Shown piece by piece: positions 18,048 through 26,891 of a stretch of DNA of 64,000 nt; within the stretch, counting starts at the first letter, position 1, and every line of letters starts with the position of its first letter. A model generated the notes under the pieces. That model was given only the letters and a program-made list of their open reading frames with translations, was not told where the DNA came from and did not search any database. Source of the DNA: Streptomyces griseoviridis (GTDB lineage: Bacteria > Actinomycetota > Actinomycetes > Streptomycetales > Streptomycetaceae); contig NZ_CP029078.1 of the NCBI RefSeq assembly GCF_005222485.1, positions 5,359,501-5,423,500 on the forward strand, given 5' to 3'. Made by a program: the position numbers and the translations under genes.

Positions 18048-20063
18048 TCACCGGCGGCGGGGGCGTCGCAGGCGGCGCAGCAGCGCCCGCAGCAGCGCGG
18101 TGCGGGCCACCCGCAGCGCGAACCGCCGCCGGCCCGCGCCGCCCGGCGCCGGTTTCGCGTACCGGGGCAGGCCGTGCCGGCGCCAGCGGGCGGGCGGCAG
18201 CCCCGCGGGCAGCGGCGGCAGCGGCAACGCCCAGCCGCCGAGCCGCAGTTCGCCGCCCCACACCCCGGCCGCCAGTCCGGTGACGGGAACGCGAACGACG
18301 AACCCGACGTCACCGTCGCGCCGGGCGGCGAAGGCGGCGGTGGCGCCCCGGCCGTCGTCGAGGACCACCCGCAGGGCGCCCTCGGGATACCCGGCCAGCG
18401 TGCACAGCCCGTTGATCTCCAGCTCGGGGACGGGCGCGCCTGCGGCCCAGCGGATGCCGTCGACGGTGAGGTGGGAGAGCACGGTGTGTTTGCGTTCGCC
18501 CAGGTCGAGGGTGAAGTTGCCGTGCGGCCTCGTGGTGTAGAGGGTGACGGCGCGCAGGCCGCCGTCGGCGGTGACGACGTGGGTGCGGGTGGCGCCGGAC
18601 ACCTCGCCCGCGCGGACCCGGCCGATCCGGGTCTCCCGGCTGAGGCCCTGGGCGCCGACCGCGAGGGACACGTCCCACAGGCCGTCGCCGAGGGGCGCGC
18701 CGCCGGCCGCGGTGGCGATGTCGACGCGGGCGGTGAACCCGGCCCGCTCGTAGGCGAATCGGCCCTGGTCCTCGTCGGCGCCGAGCCCGGGGGTCGCGGT
18801 GTGGGTGACCGGCAGCCGGTGCTCCACCCCCGAGTCCCGCTCCCGCAGCACCAGTTCGGTGCCGACGTCATGGGTGGGGACCCGGTGCAGATGGGCGTGC
18901 CCGGCCAAGTGGAGGGTGGGGCCGCTGAGTTCGGCGCGGCTGACGTGGTGGCGGACGGCCAACCGGTCGGTGACGTCGTAGCAGTGGTCGGGGACCGGAC
19001 GGGCGGGGTCGCGCAGGAAGGGGTAGCGGGCGTAGGCGCGGCCGTTCTCGACGAGGAGCGGGGTGGCGGCGCCGCTCTCTTCGAGGTCCCGTTCGAAGGC
19101 GACGAGGGCGATCAGTTCGTCGAGCATGCGGTGGCGCACCAGGTGCAGGCGCAGCCGGGCCATCGCGGAGAGCCGCTGGTCCATGCCCTCGTGCAGCAAG
19201 GGCGCGATGGCGTCGGCGAGTTGGGCGAGCATCTTCTGCTGGGTGGCGCGCGGTTCGTGGACCAGCTGCCCGACGACGATGTTCCGGACGTCGACGGTGA
19301 GGTGCCGGTGGGCGAGGTGGTCGCGTCCGGGGCCCGCCGGGACGTGTTCGAGGAGCAGGTCGACGACGCGCGGCAGGAACCGTACCCGCAGCTCGGAGCC
19401 CTTCATCCGGCGGGTGATGTTGCCGCCGTCGGCGCGCAGCACCCAGAAGAGGCAGTCGTAGTCGGCGACGACGGAGATGCCGTCGGCGTGCAGATAGGCG
19501 GCGCCGACGAACACCTGGTCCTCGCCGATCGGCAGATCGGTCGGGAAGCGCAGGGCGTGTTCCTCCAGCAATGCGCGGCGGAACAGTTTCATCGGATTGA
19601 GGGTCCACCACACGCGGGACGAGAAGACGTCGGTGCGGGGCTGGTTCCTGTCGTACATCGATGCGGGGGCGCCGCGTCCGCCGACGCCGACCGTCCGGCC
19701 GAGGACAATGTCGGTGGAATTGCGTTCGGCGGCGTGGACCATGCGTTCCAGGGCCTCGGGGCCGAGGTGGTCGTCGGCGTCGAGGAAGAAGACGAACCGG
19801 CCGCGCGCGTGGTCGAGGCCGAGGTTGCGGGGGGCGGACGGGCCGCCCGAGTTCGGTTGCCTGAAGATCCGCAGGAGATCCGGATAGAGGGCGTTCAGCC
19901 GTTCCAGTTCGGCGGCGGTGCCGTCGGTCGAACCGTCGTCCACGACGATGACCTCAAGCGTTTCCCGGCCGATGGTCTGTTCGGCCACGGAGGTGACACA
20001 ACGCGTCAGATAAGGCATCGCGTTGTACGCGGCGATAATCACCGAAACGGTGGGGCCGGGCAT
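18048..20063 (-). CDS. Family 2 glycosyltransferase with large C-terminal extension
   Basis: A 671-residue GT-A fold transferase. The N-terminal 230 residues hold the family 2 signature (VSVIIAAYNAMPYLTRCV, VIVVDDGSTDGT, NLGLDHARGRFVFFLDADD with the metal-binding DxD, and a GEDQVF acceptor motif). A helical middle (LHLVRHRMLDELIALVAFERD) is followed by beta-rich repeats of about 100 residues and a basic tail ending in Arg residues. This layout resembles enzymes that decorate wall polymers such as teichoic acids (TarS/TarP type), which is an inference. No membrane segment is visible, and the basic tail may bind phospholipid. ATG 20063 has GGAG upstream at a rather long spacing. The donor and acceptor are not identifiable. 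Confidence 0.85.
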   Translation of the reverse strand: MPGPTVSVIIAAYNAMPYLTRCVTSVAEQTIGRETLEVIVVDDGSTDGTAAELERLNALYPDLLRIFRQPNSGGPSAPRNLGLDHARGRFVFFLDADDHLGPEALERMVHAAERNSTDIVLGRTVGVGGRGAPASMYDRNQPRTDVFSSRVWWTLNPMKLFRRALLEEHALRFPTDLPIGEDQVFVGAAYLHADGISVVADYDCLFWVLRADGGNITRRMKGSELRVRFLPRVVDLLLEHVPAGPGRDHLAHRHLTVDVRNIVVGQLVHEPRATQQKMLAQLADAIAPLLHEGMDQRLSAMARLRLHLVRHRMLDELIALVAFERDLEESGAATPLLVENGRAYARYPFLRDPARPVPDHCYDVTDRLAVRHHVSRAELSGPTLHLAGHAHLHRVPTHDVGTELVLRERDSGVEHRLPVTHTATPGLGADEDQGRFAYERAGFTARVDIATAAGGAPLGDGLWDVSLAVGAQGLSRETRIGRVRAGEVSGATRTHVVTADGGLRAVTLYTTRPHGNFTLDLGERKHTVLSHLTVDGIRWAAGAPVPELEINGLCTLAGYPEGALRVVLDDGRGATAAFAARRDGDVGFVVRVPVTGLAAGVWGGELRLGGWALPLPPLPAGLPPARWRRHGLPRYAKPAPGGAGRRRFALRVARTALLRALLRRLRRPRRR

Positions 20064-20338
20064 GGTCGCGCTCTCCAGATGATCGCGGGGAATCGCGAAC
20101 GTATCACGCGGCCGATATTCACCCCGCCATTTACCGATAATGAAAGAATGTGTTCCTTTTTTCTTTCGCTCTTTCTTTTTCGGTTCGTGACAGATCGGTT
20201 GTCCAGGGTCCGCGGCCCCCGGACAACGCGCTGATCAGGGGGTTCGTTGCCAGTGGCCACTGGCGGCGTGTGAGCGGTCGGTGAAGCCGCGTTACCGACG
20301 GGTACCCAAAGCCTCCGTCCCGGCATAACCTGCCCGTC
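20064..20338. promoter_or_regulatory. AT-rich divergent regulatory region with a 16-bp perfect palindrome
   Basis: The region separates the divergent glycosyltransferase and aldehyde dehydrogenase genes. It contains an unusually AT-rich stretch with a pyrimidine run of about 27 bases (20155-20181), an inverted repeat GTTGTCC/GGACAAC (20198-20204 and 20221-20227) and a perfect palindrome GCCAGTGGCCACTGGC (20249-20264). TAACCT (20326-20331) ends 7 nt before ATG 20339, so the dehydrogenase mRNA is probably leaderless. The palindrome looks like a repressor operator. Confidence 0.6.
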
Positions 20339-21952
20339 ATGACGGACTCGCAGGCCCCGGAACTGACCGGCACCAACCCCCTCGCCCCCGCACCCGAGGG
20401 CGCCCGCACCGCCGCCGACGTGGTCACCCCCGAGCTGATCGCCCAGCTCACCAAGGGCGTGGTCGGCTCCGGGCGGACCGCCAACCACACCCCCTTCACC
20501 GGGGAGAAGCTCGCCGACCTGCCGGAGTCGACGCCCGAGGACGTCGAGCGCGCCTTCGAGGCGGCCCGCCGGGCGCAGTCCGTCTGGGAGCGCACCCCGG
20601 TGGCCCGGCGCGCGGCCGTCCTGCTGCGGTTCCACGATCTGGTCCTCGCCCGCCAGGCCGAGGTCCTCGACCTCATCCAGCTGGAGACCGGCAAGGCCCG
20701 GCTGCACGCCCACGAGGAGGTCCAGGCCGTCGCCGTCGCGGCCCGCCACTACGGCCGCAAGGCGCCCGCCTATCTGCGGCCCAAGCGGCACACCGGCGCG
20801 ATCCCGGCCCTCACCAAGGTCACCGAGCTGCGCCACCCGCGCGGGGTCGTCGGCCAGATCGCGCCCTGGAACTACCCGCTGGAGCTGTCCGTCGGCGACG
20901 CGCTCCCGGCGTTCGTCGCGGGCAACGCGGTCGTCATGAAGCCCGACACCGAGACCTGCCTGACCGCCCTGTGGGCGCGCGACCTGCTCATCGAGGCGGG
21001 GCTGCCCGCCGACGTCTTCCAGGTCGTCCTCGGCGCCGGACCCGTCGTCGGACCCGAGGTGGTCAGGCACGCCGACTACGTCTCGTTCACCGGCTCCACC
21101 CGCACCGGCCGCGAGGTCGCACAGGGCGCGGCGGCCCGGCTGGTCGGCGTCTCCCTCGAACTCGGCGGCAAGAACGCCATGGTGGTCCTCGAGGACGCCG
21201 ACATCGAGAAGGCGGCGGCCGGCGCGGTCCGGGCCTGCTTCTCCTCCGCCGGTCAACTCTGCATCTCCATCGAGCGGTTGTACGTCCACGAGGCGGTCGC
21301 GGACGCCTTCCTCGACCGCTTCGCCGCCCGCACCCGGGCGATGCGCCTCGGCCGCTCCCTCGCCTACGGCGCCGACATGGGCTCGCTGGTCGGCGCACGC
21401 CAACTGGAGACCGTCACCCGGCACGTCGAGGAGGCCGTCGCGAAGGGCGCCACGGTCGTCACCGGCGGGATGGCCCGCCCGGACATCGGCCCGTACTTCT
21501 TCGAGCCGACCATCCTCGACGGCGTCGAGGACGCGATGGCCGTCTGCACCGAGGAGACCTTCGGACCGGTCGTCTCGATCTACCGCTTCGGCACCGAGGA
21601 CGAGGCCGTCGAGCACGCCAACTCCACGCCGTACGGACTCAATTCATCTGTGTGGACGAAGAACGCCCGGCGCGGTGCCGCCGTCGCGGCCCGGCTGCGC
21701 ACCGGCACGGTCAACGTCAACGAGGGCTACGCGCCCGCCTACGGCAGCGTCCAGTCCCCGATGGGCGGCATGAAGGACTCCGGCCTCGGCCGGCGGCACG
21801 GCTCCGAGGGCATCCTCAAGTACACCGAGGCCCAGACGGTCGCCCAGCAGCGGCTGCTGCCGATGGCGCCGTCGCTCGGCATGGACGACGAGCAGTACGC
21901 GCGGTTCATGAGCCGCTCCCTGCGGGTGATGAAGGCCCTGCGCTTCAAGTAG
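20339..21952 (+). CDS. Succinate-semialdehyde dehydrogenase (NADP+-type)
   Basis: A 537-residue aldehyde dehydrogenase, cytosolic, likely converting succinic semialdehyde to succinate in GABA or related catabolism. The family landmarks are present: cofactor-binding GQIAPWNYPL and FTGSTRTGREV, the general-base Glu in SLELGGKN, the catalytic Cys in SSAGQLCISIERL, and the C-terminal EETFGPVVSIYRF. The N-terminus has about 35 extra Pro/Thr-rich residues typical of actinobacterial SSADH (GabD2-like). It is followed after 71 bp by a GMC oxidoreductase and may be cotranscribed with it. The substrate assignment rests on overall similarity; other aldehydes are possible. Confidence 0.85.
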   Translation: MTDSQAPELTGTNPLAPAPEGARTAADVVTPELIAQLTKGVVGSGRTANHTPFTGEKLADLPESTPEDVERAFEAARRAQSVWERTPVARRAAVLLRFHDLVLARQAEVLDLIQLETGKARLHAHEEVQAVAVAARHYGRKAPAYLRPKRHTGAIPALTKVTELRHPRGVVGQIAPWNYPLELSVGDALPAFVAGNAVVMKPDTETCLTALWARDLLIEAGLPADVFQVVLGAGPVVGPEVVRHADYVSFTGSTRTGREVAQGAAARLVGVSLELGGKNAMVVLEDADIEKAAAGAVRACFSSAGQLCISIERLYVHEAVADAFLDRFAARTRAMRLGRSLAYGADMGSLVGARQLETVTRHVEEAVAKGATVVTGGMARPDIGPYFFEPTILDGVEDAMAVCTEETFGPVVSIYRFGTEDEAVEHANSTPYGLNSSVWTKNARRGAAVAARLRTGTVNVNEGYAPAYGSVQSPMGGMKDSGLGRRHGSEGILKYTEAQTVAQQRLLPMAPSLGMDDEQYARFMSRSLRVMKALRFK

Positions 21953-22023
21953 CCACGCCCCGGGGCGCGGTGACCCGCCCGCGCCCACCGACCGTCCGCA
22001 CGGACACTCGACGAGGAGCACAC

Positions 22024-23802
22024 GTGCCCAAGGACACCTACGACTACGACGTCATCGTCGTCGGCTCGGGCTTCGGCGGCAGCGTGACCGCGCTGCGCCT
22101 GACGGAGAAGGGCTACCGCGTCGGTGTCCTGGAGGCCGGCCGCCGCTTCACCCGGGAGTCGCTGCCGAAGAACTCCTGGGACCTGAGGAACTACCTCTGG
22201 GCGCCGAAGCTCGGCATGTACGGCATCCAGCGCATCCATCTGCTGGGCAACGTCATGGTGCTGGCCGGCGCGGGCGTCGGCGGTGGTTCCCTCAACTACG
22301 CCAACACCCTCTACGAGCCGCCGAAGCCGTTCTTCGACGACCCGCAGTGGCGCGACATCACCGACTGGCACGCGGAGTTGACGCCGTACTACGACCAGGC
22401 GCGGCGGATGCTCGGCGTCCGGCTCAACCCGACGATGACCCCCTCCGACGTCCATCTGAAGGCCGCCGCCCAGCGGATGGGCGTCGGCGACACCTTCCAC
22501 ATGGCGCCGGTCGGCGTCTTCTTCGGCGACGGCCAGGACGCCGGCGGCTCACCCGGGGTGCGTCCGGGCGAGCGGGTCCCCGACCCGTACTTCGGCGGCG
22601 CGGGACCCGACCGCACGGCGTGCACCGAGTGCGGCGAGTGCATGACCGGCTGCCGGCACGGCGCGAAGAACACCCTCAACGAGAACTACCTGCACCTCGC
22701 CGAGAAGGCGGGCGCGGTCGTCCACCCCATGACGACGGTGGTCTCGGTCACCGACGACTCGCGGGGCGGGTACGCCGTCGCCACCCTGCCCACCGACGGC
22801 CGCCGCAGGGCGAGGGGCCGCACCCTCACCGCCCGCCGGGTGGTCCTCGCGGCCGGCACCTACGGCACCCAGACCCTGCTGCACCGCATGAAAGCGGGCG
22901 GCCAACTGCCTTACCTCTCCAACAAGTTGGGCGAACTGACCCGCACCAACTCGGAGGCGCTGGTCGGCGCGCAGACCGACGACCGGCGCTACCGCAGGGC
23001 GACCGGACAGGCCAAGGTCGACTTCACCCGCGGCGTCGCCATCACCTCGTCGATCCACCCGGACGCCGACACCCACATCGAACCGGTCCGCTACGGCAAG
23101 GGCTCCAACTCGATGGGCGGCCTCTCCATCCTCCAAGTCCCCTATGTCGAGGGCTCGTCGAGGGTGCTCGCCTGGCTGCGCGAGTCCGTCAGGCACCCTC
23201 TGCTGGTGCTGCGTTCGCTCTCCAACCGGCGCTGGTCGGAGCGGACCATCATCGGCCTGGTCATGCAGTCCCTGGACAACTCCCTGACGACGTACCTGAA
23301 ACCGGACGGCGTCGGCAAGGGGCTGCTCACCGCCCGGCAGGGCCACGGCGCCCCCAACCCCAAGCAGATCAGGGCCGCTTCGGAGGGCGCCGCCGCGATA
23401 GCCGCCGAGATCAACGGCTTCGCGGGCTCCAACGTCGGCGAACTGATGGGCACCCCGCTCACCGCGCACTTCCTCGGCGGCTGCCCGATCGGCGCGTCCC
23501 GCGAGAGCGGGGTCATCGACCCCTACCACCGGCTCTACGGCCACCCCGGGATCTCCGTCGTGGACGGCTCCGCGGTCTCCGCCAACCTGGGCGTCAACCC
23601 GTCCCTGACCATCACCGCGCAGGCCGAGCGGGCGATGTCGTACTGGCCCAACAAGGGCGAGCCCGACCCGCGTCCCGCGCAGGGCGAGCAGTACCGGCGC
23701 CTCGCCCCGGTCAAGCCCGCCGCGCCGGTGGTCCCGGCGGAGGCGTTCGGCGCGCTGCGGCTGCCGTTCCTCGGGATACCGGCGGTCCCGCCGAAGAAGT
23801 GA
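22024..23802 (+). CDS. FAD-dependent GMC oxidoreductase (cholesterol-oxidase-like)
   Basis: A 592-residue flavoprotein. The N-terminal FAD-binding fold is clear (DVIVVGSGFGGSVTALRLTEKG), with a GAGVGGGSLNYAN segment and a C-terminal FAD contact (SVVDGSAVSANLGVNPSLTITA). A four-cysteine motif, CTECGECMTGCRHGAKNT (around 22621-22674), is an iron-sulphur-like or zinc-like insert found in a subgroup of actinobacterial GMC enzymes. Relatives oxidise sterols or other alcohols. The protein has no signal peptide and ends in a Pro-rich tail. GTG 22024 has GAGGAG 5 nt upstream. A strong hairpin terminator follows. Its pairing with an aldehyde dehydrogenase suggests an alcohol-to-acid pathway, but no substrate can be named. 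Confidence 0.85.
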   Translation: MPKDTYDYDVIVVGSGFGGSVTALRLTEKGYRVGVLEAGRRFTRESLPKNSWDLRNYLWAPKLGMYGIQRIHLLGNVMVLAGAGVGGGSLNYANTLYEPPKPFFDDPQWRDITDWHAELTPYYDQARRMLGVRLNPTMTPSDVHLKAAAQRMGVGDTFHMAPVGVFFGDGQDAGGSPGVRPGERVPDPYFGGAGPDRTACTECGECMTGCRHGAKNTLNENYLHLAEKAGAVVHPMTTVVSVTDDSRGGYAVATLPTDGRRRARGRTLTARRVVLAAGTYGTQTLLHRMKAGGQLPYLSNKLGELTRTNSEALVGAQTDDRRYRRATGQAKVDFTRGVAITSSIHPDADTHIEPVRYGKGSNSMGGLSILQVPYVEGSSRVLAWLRESVRHPLLVLRSLSNRRWSERTIIGLVMQSLDNSLTTYLKPDGVGKGLLTARQGHGAPNPKQIRAASEGAAAIAAEINGFAGSNVGELMGTPLTAHFLGGCPIGASRESGVIDPYHRLYGHPGISVVDGSAVSANLGVNPSLTITAQAERAMSYWPNKGEPDPRPAQGEQYRRLAPVKPAAPVVPAEAFGALRLPFLGIPAVPPKK

Positions 23803-23826
23803 CCGGCTCCCGGCGACAGTGACAGA

Positions 23827-23866
23827 GAGAAGGACCCGCGTTCCCCTCCGAACGCGGGTCCTTCTC
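23827..23866. terminator. Bidirectional hairpin terminator
   Basis: A perfect 17-bp stem (23827-23843 with 23850-23866) and 6-nt loop lies between the GMC oxidoreductase and the convergent LAETG surface protein gene. Confidence 0.85.
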
Positions 23867-23896
23867 CCGGGTGGCGGTCATCTCCCGCCGGGCGCG

Positions 23897-24916
23897 TTAC
23901 GCGACGGCCGAGCCCTTGCGGCGCCGCACGGTGAGGACCGCGCCGGCACCGGCGACCACCGCGACGCCGCCCAGCAGGCCGATCATCGGCAGCGCGGAAC
24001 CGGCGCCGGTCTCGGCGAGGCTGCCGGTCGGCAGCGCGGAGACGTCACCCTGCGGCCGCTTCACCGAGCCCTTGTCACCGCCGTCGTCCGGGGTCGCGGT
24101 GCCCGGCTCGGGGTTGGCGGCACCGGACTTCAGCACCTCGAAGTCGTACTGCGCCCAGCCCTCGGCGATGCAATCCTGTCCGTCGACCTTGTCGAGGTAG
24201 GCGCCGGAGCCGAAGGAGTAGGCGTCACCGGCCGGGGCCTTGGCGTCGATGGCGACCCGCAGGCTGACGGACTTGGTGGCACCCGACTTCAGCTTGTCGA
24301 CGTAGAAGAAGTAGTCGCCGGACCACTCGTCGTTGCCGATCCGCTCCCACGAACCGGACTGCGGGTTCTTGAACTCCAGGTCGACGTACGGGCTGAGGAA
24401 CTTCGCCTCGTCCAGCTCGTAGTTCTCGATCTCGGCGTAGAACGCGACGCCGTCGACGGTGGTCTCGGACTCGTTGGTGACGAACAGCTCGAAGGCGTGG
24501 AAACCGTCACCCGCGACGATCTTGCCGGGCAGCCCCTTGATGTCCGCGGACACCCTGGCACCCGAGAAGTCCTCGTCGATGTCCTCGCAGAAGGGGACGT
24601 CGGGCGAGGTCGGCTCGGGGGACTCCGACGGCCCGGGTCCGGTCGACTCGCTCGGCGAGGCGCTGGCGGACGGCGACGAGGTCACCGAGTCGCTGGGGGC
24701 GGGCGACTCGCTCGGCAGCCCGGTCTCGGACGCGGACGGCGAGGCCGGGTCGGTGGTGGGGACCTCCGTCGGCTCCTCGGACACGGACTCGCTGACCGTG
24801 GGCGACGGCGACTGCGACGGGTCGTCGTCCGCGAAGGCGGCCGGCGCGGACAGCAGGGCCAGCGGTGCGATGACGGCGGTGGCGGCGGCCACTCCCATGG
24901 CACGACGGATTCTCAT
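23897..24916 (-). CDS. Sortase-anchored surface protein with LAETG signal
   Basis: A 339-residue secreted protein built for covalent wall attachment. It has a signal peptide (MRIRRAMGVAAATAVIAPLALL, cleaved near AFADDD), a Ser/Pro/Glu-rich stalk of about 95 residues, a globular domain of about 150 residues (from FCEDIDEDFSGARVSADI to EGWAQYDFEVLKSG) with two Cys likely forming a disulphide, a short linker, then LAETG, a hydrophobic segment and an RRRKGS tail. LAxTG is the signal used by class E sortases of Streptomyces. ATG 24916 is chosen because GGGGGG precedes it and the signal peptide begins there. The globular domain resembles no family I can name. No sortase gene is in the window. Confidence 0.85.
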   Translation of the reverse strand: MRIRRAMGVAAATAVIAPLALLSAPAAFADDDPSQSPSPTVSESVSEEPTEVPTTDPASPSASETGLPSESPAPSDSVTSSPSASASPSESTGPGPSESPEPTSPDVPFCEDIDEDFSGARVSADIKGLPGKIVAGDGFHAFELFVTNESETTVDGVAFYAEIENYELDEAKFLSPYVDLEFKNPQSGSWERIGNDEWSGDYFFYVDKLKSGATKSVSLRVAIDAKAPAGDAYSFGSGAYLDKVDGQDCIAEGWAQYDFEVLKSGAANPEPGTATPDDGGDKGSVKRPQGDVSALPTGSLAETGAGSALPMIGLLGGVAVVAGAGAVLTVRRRKGSAVA

Positions 24917-24992
24917 GAAGCCCCCCGGGCTTTCGGTGCCACGTGCTGTGGCTGGTGACAACTGTTGATCTCAGTGGTGTGACCGTCCGAAC

Positions 24993-25020
24993 CTGTGAAG
25001 GGTTGCCCTCACCTTCACAG
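24993..25020. promoter_or_regulatory. 9-bp perfect inverted repeat between divergent genes
   Basis: CTGTGAAGG (24993-25001) and CCTTCACAG (25012-25020) are exact inverted copies 10 bp apart, between the LAETG protein gene and the divergent membrane protein gene. The spacing suits a dimeric regulator. One further copy of CTGTGAAGG lies at 43626-43634, overlapping the -35 region of the riboswitch-controlled NlpC gene. Confidence 0.5.
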
Positions 25021-25171
25021 AACCTCTATGTGACGTGCGTCGCACCTGCACACATGCCGTCCGGCGGCCCCCGCGTTCCCGCCCGGCGGCCACTCGGCGA
25101 CCGCCGCGCCGAAGTCGCCATGAGCATGGTTATCCTCACGGTCGGTCCAGCGGTCCCAGGGGGAGAGCGGC

Positions 25172-26317
25172 ATGTCTGACAGACGGTTTGAACGGTCACC
25201 GGAGGACGAACCCACGTCCTCGATACCCGACGAGGAGTGGGAGCGGTTCGTCCGCGACAGCGAACAGGGCAGCGGCGCCTCCGTGCCCAAGGAGCCCTCC
25301 GCACGCGCCCGCGAGGTCGCCGCGCGCCTGAAGTCGGGCCAGGCGACGCGGCCCGAGGGCCGGCGGACCGGGCCCGACCGGTGGGAACCGGACAGACGGG
25401 CCACCCGCCGCCGCAGGCGGTGGACGCTCCTCGGCGTGCCGCTCGCCCTCGTCGTGGCCGTCGTCGCGATGAGGCCGTCGCTGATCCCCGGCGACCCCTT
25501 CGGAGCAGGCGGCGGGACCGAGGCCGCCGCCGAACTGCCCGCCGAGACCGCCGCCCCGACCGCCGCGCCCGGCCCGGAGTCCCTCGAACTCCCCACCCTG
25601 GACCGCCCGTTCGCCGGATCACCGGCACGGCGCTGGGCCGACGGCGCGGCCGGCATCGTCCTGCCGAAGGCCACCGCCGTCGGCGACGTCCCCGCCGAGA
25701 CGGTCCAACTCGCCCTGGAACAGACCAGGAAGCTGCTCGTCGACGCCAACCTGAACCCCGCGGTGGTGGCGGGCGGCCACCCGAAGGCCGCGCTCTCCGT
25801 GCTCGACCCCGAGCAGCCGGATCTCCTCGACGGCCTGAAGGCCGGGCTGCGTTCACCCAGCGAGGCCCACGACCCGGTCTCCCTCATCAGCCGCTTCGAC
25901 CCCGACGAGGTGCGGCTGGTCGGCGACGTCATCAAGACCCGCGGCCGGACCACCGTAGGCAAGGGCGAGTTCGGGGGCGTCCGGGTGCGCGCCGACTACA
26001 CCTTCGTCTACCCGGTGGTCCGCTCCGACGGCTCCACCGAGGTCACCCGCACCATCGTCCGCCGCGTCATCGAAGCCGAGTTCCCCGACCCCGAGCGCTA
26101 CCGGGCCACCCCCGGCCTGCTCACCCTGCTCCGCTACGACGAGGATGCGGGCAACTCGACCTGCGACGTCCACGACGGCTATCTGCACCCCGAGTTCCCG
26201 TCCCGGAACGGAAGTCCGGCGGGCGCCACCCCGAGCGGCCGGGCGATCGACCCCTACGACCGCAGCCGCGAGATCGGCAAGGACGGCCACGCCTGCGGCA
26301 CCCTCAGCCGCACCTGA
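25172..26317 (+). CDS. Single-pass membrane protein of unknown function
   Basis: A 381-residue protein not assigned to a family. The N-terminal 85 residues are charged and cytoplasmic (IPDEEWERFVRDSEQG is a recognisable short motif). A basic stretch leads to one membrane segment (WTLLGVPLALVVAVVAM). A Pro/Ala linker precedes a C-terminal extracellular domain of about 230 residues, which contains two conserved-looking Cys (STCDVHDG and GHACGTLSRT) that could form a disulphide. ATG 25172 has GGGGAGAG 5 nt before it. It is divergent from the sortase substrate and shares a 254-bp regulatory region with it. I recall similar proteins in other Streptomyces at this position but cannot give a function. 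Confidence 0.8.
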   Translation: MSDRRFERSPEDEPTSSIPDEEWERFVRDSEQGSGASVPKEPSARAREVAARLKSGQATRPEGRRTGPDRWEPDRRATRRRRRWTLLGVPLALVVAVVAMRPSLIPGDPFGAGGGTEAAAELPAETAAPTAAPGPESLELPTLDRPFAGSPARRWADGAAGIVLPKATAVGDVPAETVQLALEQTRKLLVDANLNPAVVAGGHPKAALSVLDPEQPDLLDGLKAGLRSPSEAHDPVSLISRFDPDEVRLVGDVIKTRGRTTVGKGEFGGVRVRADYTFVYPVVRSDGSTEVTRTIVRRVIEAEFPDPERYRATPGLLTLLRYDEDAGNSTCDVHDGYLHPEFPSRNGSPAGATPSGRAIDPYDRSREIGKDGHACGTLSRT

Positions 26318-26330
26318 ACCGGGGGACGGG

Positions 26331-26368
26331 AGAGGGGCCCCGCGGGACGTGCGCCGCGGGGCCCCTCT
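26331..26368 (+). terminator. Hairpin terminator
   Basis: A perfect 14-bp stem (26331-26344 with 26355-26368) with a 10-nt loop lies 14 bp after the membrane protein stop. Confidence 0.75.
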
Positions 26369-26891
26369 GCGTCGGCACCGGCGTCAGGGCAACGCCGGTG
26401 CCAGGGGGAAGCGGCGCCGGGGGGTTGCGCCGCTTGTTCGGGTCGAACGGATGAACCGGATGAACCGGATGAACCGGCCGAGAGTTCCGCGCCGCTGTGC
26501 GGACGGCGGCCACGGGCCTTCGACGGTACGGAGGGGTGTCACATCGGCACGACGCGGCGGGACGGGACATGGGGCTCAGGACGCGTCGTGTCCGAGGGGT
26601 CCGGCCTCCGCGGCGGTCCGGCCCGGGGTCGCGCGCGGGTGGAGTTCCGGCGGCCGGCCCCGGGCGTCCCCGGAACCGGCCGTTCTCTTGAGTGACCGGG
26701 CTGCTGTCCCCTGCCGTCCGGTCACAACCCTGGAGCGAGGTCCCACGACACACGGCACGTTCCATGTGTCTCATCGCCCCAGCGAGCCACGCGTGGATCT
26801 TTCGGGCCGCCCCTGGATGGCACGGACAACGGGACCAACGAAGCGGTTCCCGAGGCGGTCACGCGCCGTACGGGTGAGACGGCGCCCGAAC
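26369..26891. other. Gene-free region with a 9-bp triple repeat
   Basis: I find no supportable gene in these 523 bp. The only structure is ATGAACCGG repeated three times in tandem (26451-26477). The open frames here lack ribosome sites and family features. It lies between the terminator and the 3' end of the chorismate mutase gene. Confidence 0.5.

Noticed and set aside
20105..20130. Second ydaO riboswitch before the glycosyltransferase gene
   Set aside because: Minus-strand GGGGTGAATA matches one short block only. The GGGGACC and CAGCTAAC blocks are missing.
26369..26891. Small genes in the gap before chorismate mutase
   Set aside because: Several open frames of 60-150 codons exist, but none has a ribosome site, a coding-type third-position bias that stands out, or a motif.
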